6,669 nucleotides of DNA from an uncultured Collinsella sp. (GTDB taxonomy: Bacteria > Actinomycetota > Coriobacteriia > Coriobacteriales > Coriobacteriaceae), in assembly GCA_900554985.1 (NCBI GenBank), contig USJQ01000059.1, positions 1 through 6,669 on the forward strand. The letters run 5' to 3'. Under the pieces are notes generated by a model. It saw only the letters and a program-made list of their open reading frames with translations. It searched no databases and was not told the origin of the DNA. Each line of letters begins with the position of its first letter. Within the stretch, counting starts at the first letter, position 1. The translations under genes and the position numbers were made by a program. Positions 5,999 through 6,669 of this stretch are shown piece after piece.

Positions 5999-6466
5999 AT
6001 GAATACTTCAATTGACATTTCCCACATCCGCAACTTCTCAATCGTTGCGCACATCGACCATGGCAAGTCCACGATCAGCGATCGCATCCTCGAGCTCACC
6101 CATACCGTCGACGAACGCGACATGGAGTCGCAGCTGCTCGACACCATGGATATCGAGCGCGAGCGCGGCATCACGATCAAGTCCAATGCCGTTCGCGTGT
6201 CCTATGACGCCGACGATGGCGAGACGTATCAGTTCAATCTGATCGATACGCCGGGCCACGTGGACTTTACCTATGAGGTTTCGCGCTCGCTGGCAGCCTG
6301 TGAGGGCGCGGTGCTCGTTGTCGACGCCACGCAGGGCGTTGAGGCGCAGACCGTCTCTAACGCGACGCTCGCCATGAACGCCAATCTGGACATGGTGCCG
6401 GCCCTCAACACGATCGACCTGCCCTCGGCTCATCCCGACGAGGTTCAGACCGAGATCGAGGATGAC
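5999..6466 (+). CDS. lepA: Elongation factor 4 (LepA), 3' truncated at a chimeric join
   Basis: LepA is a translational GTPase that acts on the ribosome and is thought to help initiation or stalled elongation. The 155 conserved residues seen are most of the G domain: G1 AHIDHGKST (17-25), switch I ERERGIT (53-59), G3 DTPGHVDF (83-90), then [20 protein letters not shown] (95-114). The G4 motif reads NTID (137-140) instead of the invariant NKID. Homology ends with TEIED (151-155, to 6463). The frame stays open to the window edge (6669), but those 68 residues are not LepA; they are the antisense of two-component genes. The full protein is normally about 600 residues. The start is ATG at 5999, without a Shine-Dalgarno sequence. 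Confidence 0.93.
6446..6466. other. Chimeric join between lepA and a two-component locus
   Basis: To the left the plus strand is LepA, through TEIED at 6463. To the right the minus strand is a response regulator, from its start at 6619 down to LDLGL, ending at 6446. The two conserved blocks therefore share the same 18 bases, with 21 bases (6446-6466) also covering VILDLGL in full. Beyond these bases neither protein continues. The shared stretch probably allowed the wrong join. Confidence 0.8.
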
Positions 6467-6619
6467 CAGAACCGGCCAGTGCGAGGAGATCATGGTCTTC
6501 GCCGCGCTGCCCGAGCGGGCCAGCAGCGTTTCGTAGTCGTTGGAGTTCAAAATAGTGGAGATAAAGTGCGCAATGCTCTTTTCATCCTCCACGATGAGTA
6601 TTTTTTCTCGAATGTTCAT
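6446..6619 (-). CDS. KdpE-like response regulator, N-terminal fragment
   Basis: The first 58 residues of a receiver domain read from 6619 leftward. They begin [16 protein letters not shown], with the acidic pocket (E11, D12), and reach LVILDLGL, where D55 is the expected phospho-acceptor. The LDLGL wording is typical of KdpE and related OmpR-type regulators, which control the high-affinity potassium pump; kdpE is likely but not proven. After residue 58 the open frame runs on to 6038, but that part is antisense to lepA. AAGGAG lies 11 bases before the ATG. The start overlaps the stop of the upstream kinase (ATGA), as in a kinase-regulator operon. Residues W48 and V50 differ from the usual C/x-P-D before this motif, close to the join. 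The output domain is missing. Confidence 0.75.
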
Positions 6620-6669
6620 TGCAGTTCCGGCTCCTTTTCTATCATCGGCAGGCAGAAGATGAATTCCGC
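6616..6669 (-). CDS. Sensor histidine kinase, C-terminal end (possibly KdpD)
   Basis: Seventeen codons from the window edge read [17 protein letters not shown] and stop with TGA at 6618-6616. The EFIFCLP segment resembles the last strand of the histidine kinase ATPase domain (usual form F.F.LP), followed by a short charged tail. The stop overlaps the ATG of the response regulator by ATGA, the usual coupling of a sensor and its partner. If the regulator is KdpE, this is KdpD. The fragment is too short for a firm name. Confidence 0.55.
   Translation of the reverse strand, partial: AEFIFCLPMIEKEPELQ

Noticed and set aside
6038..6619. A 193-residue minus-strand protein
   Set aside because: Only its first 58 residues are a receiver domain; the rest is the antisense strand of lepA read through the chimeric join.
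6467..6669. Continuation of the lepA reading frame to the window edge as a novel LepA variant
   Set aside because: The sequence is antisense to a response regulator and a kinase end with ATGA coupling, so the open frame is an accident of the join.

Overview
The window is a short, mostly plus-strand stretch of a high-GC bacterial chromosome. The layout is thiI (5' end missing) - terminator - comEA - comEC - holA (frameshifted) - rpsT - terminator - lepA (3' end missing). The order comEA/comEC-holA-rpsT-lepA is a well-known housekeeping neighbourhood in Gram-positive bacteria. The GC-rich codon use, a ThiI without rhodanese domain, an extended -10 promoter at rpsT and an apparently leaderless lepA with a TAnnnT box suggest a gut Actinomycetota of the Coriobacteriia (Collinsella/Olsenella-like). 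That placement is inference; no search was possible.

Region by region. Positions 2-1243 encode a 4-thiouridine tRNA sulfurtransferase whose first codons lie before the window. A perfect 13-bp hairpin with a T run ends that unit. After a 213-bp gap, comEA (membrane-anchored DNA receptor) and comEC (DNA-uptake channel with a metallo-beta-lactamase tail) overlap by ATGA and form the DNA-import pair of natural transformation. A promoter candidate at the end of comEC feeds holA, the delta subunit of the DNA polymerase III clamp loader. Its reading frame breaks at about 5340 and the conserved C-terminus continues in another frame to 5502. The ribosomal protein S20 gene has its own promoter, a leader, a GTG start and a strong terminator. 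lepA (elongation factor 4) follows with a -10 box seven bases before its ATG.

The right end is not one locus. lepA homology stops at about 6463, and the rest reads on the minus strand as the end of a sensor kinase overlapping (ATGA) the start of a KdpE-like response regulator. The join falls inside about 18-21 bp that encode conserved motifs of both proteins on opposite strands, which looks like a misassembly or chimeric molecule rather than a real gene arrangement. This, the holA frameshift and a lost G4 lysine in LepA are the main anomalies. I see no convincing undescribed system here.
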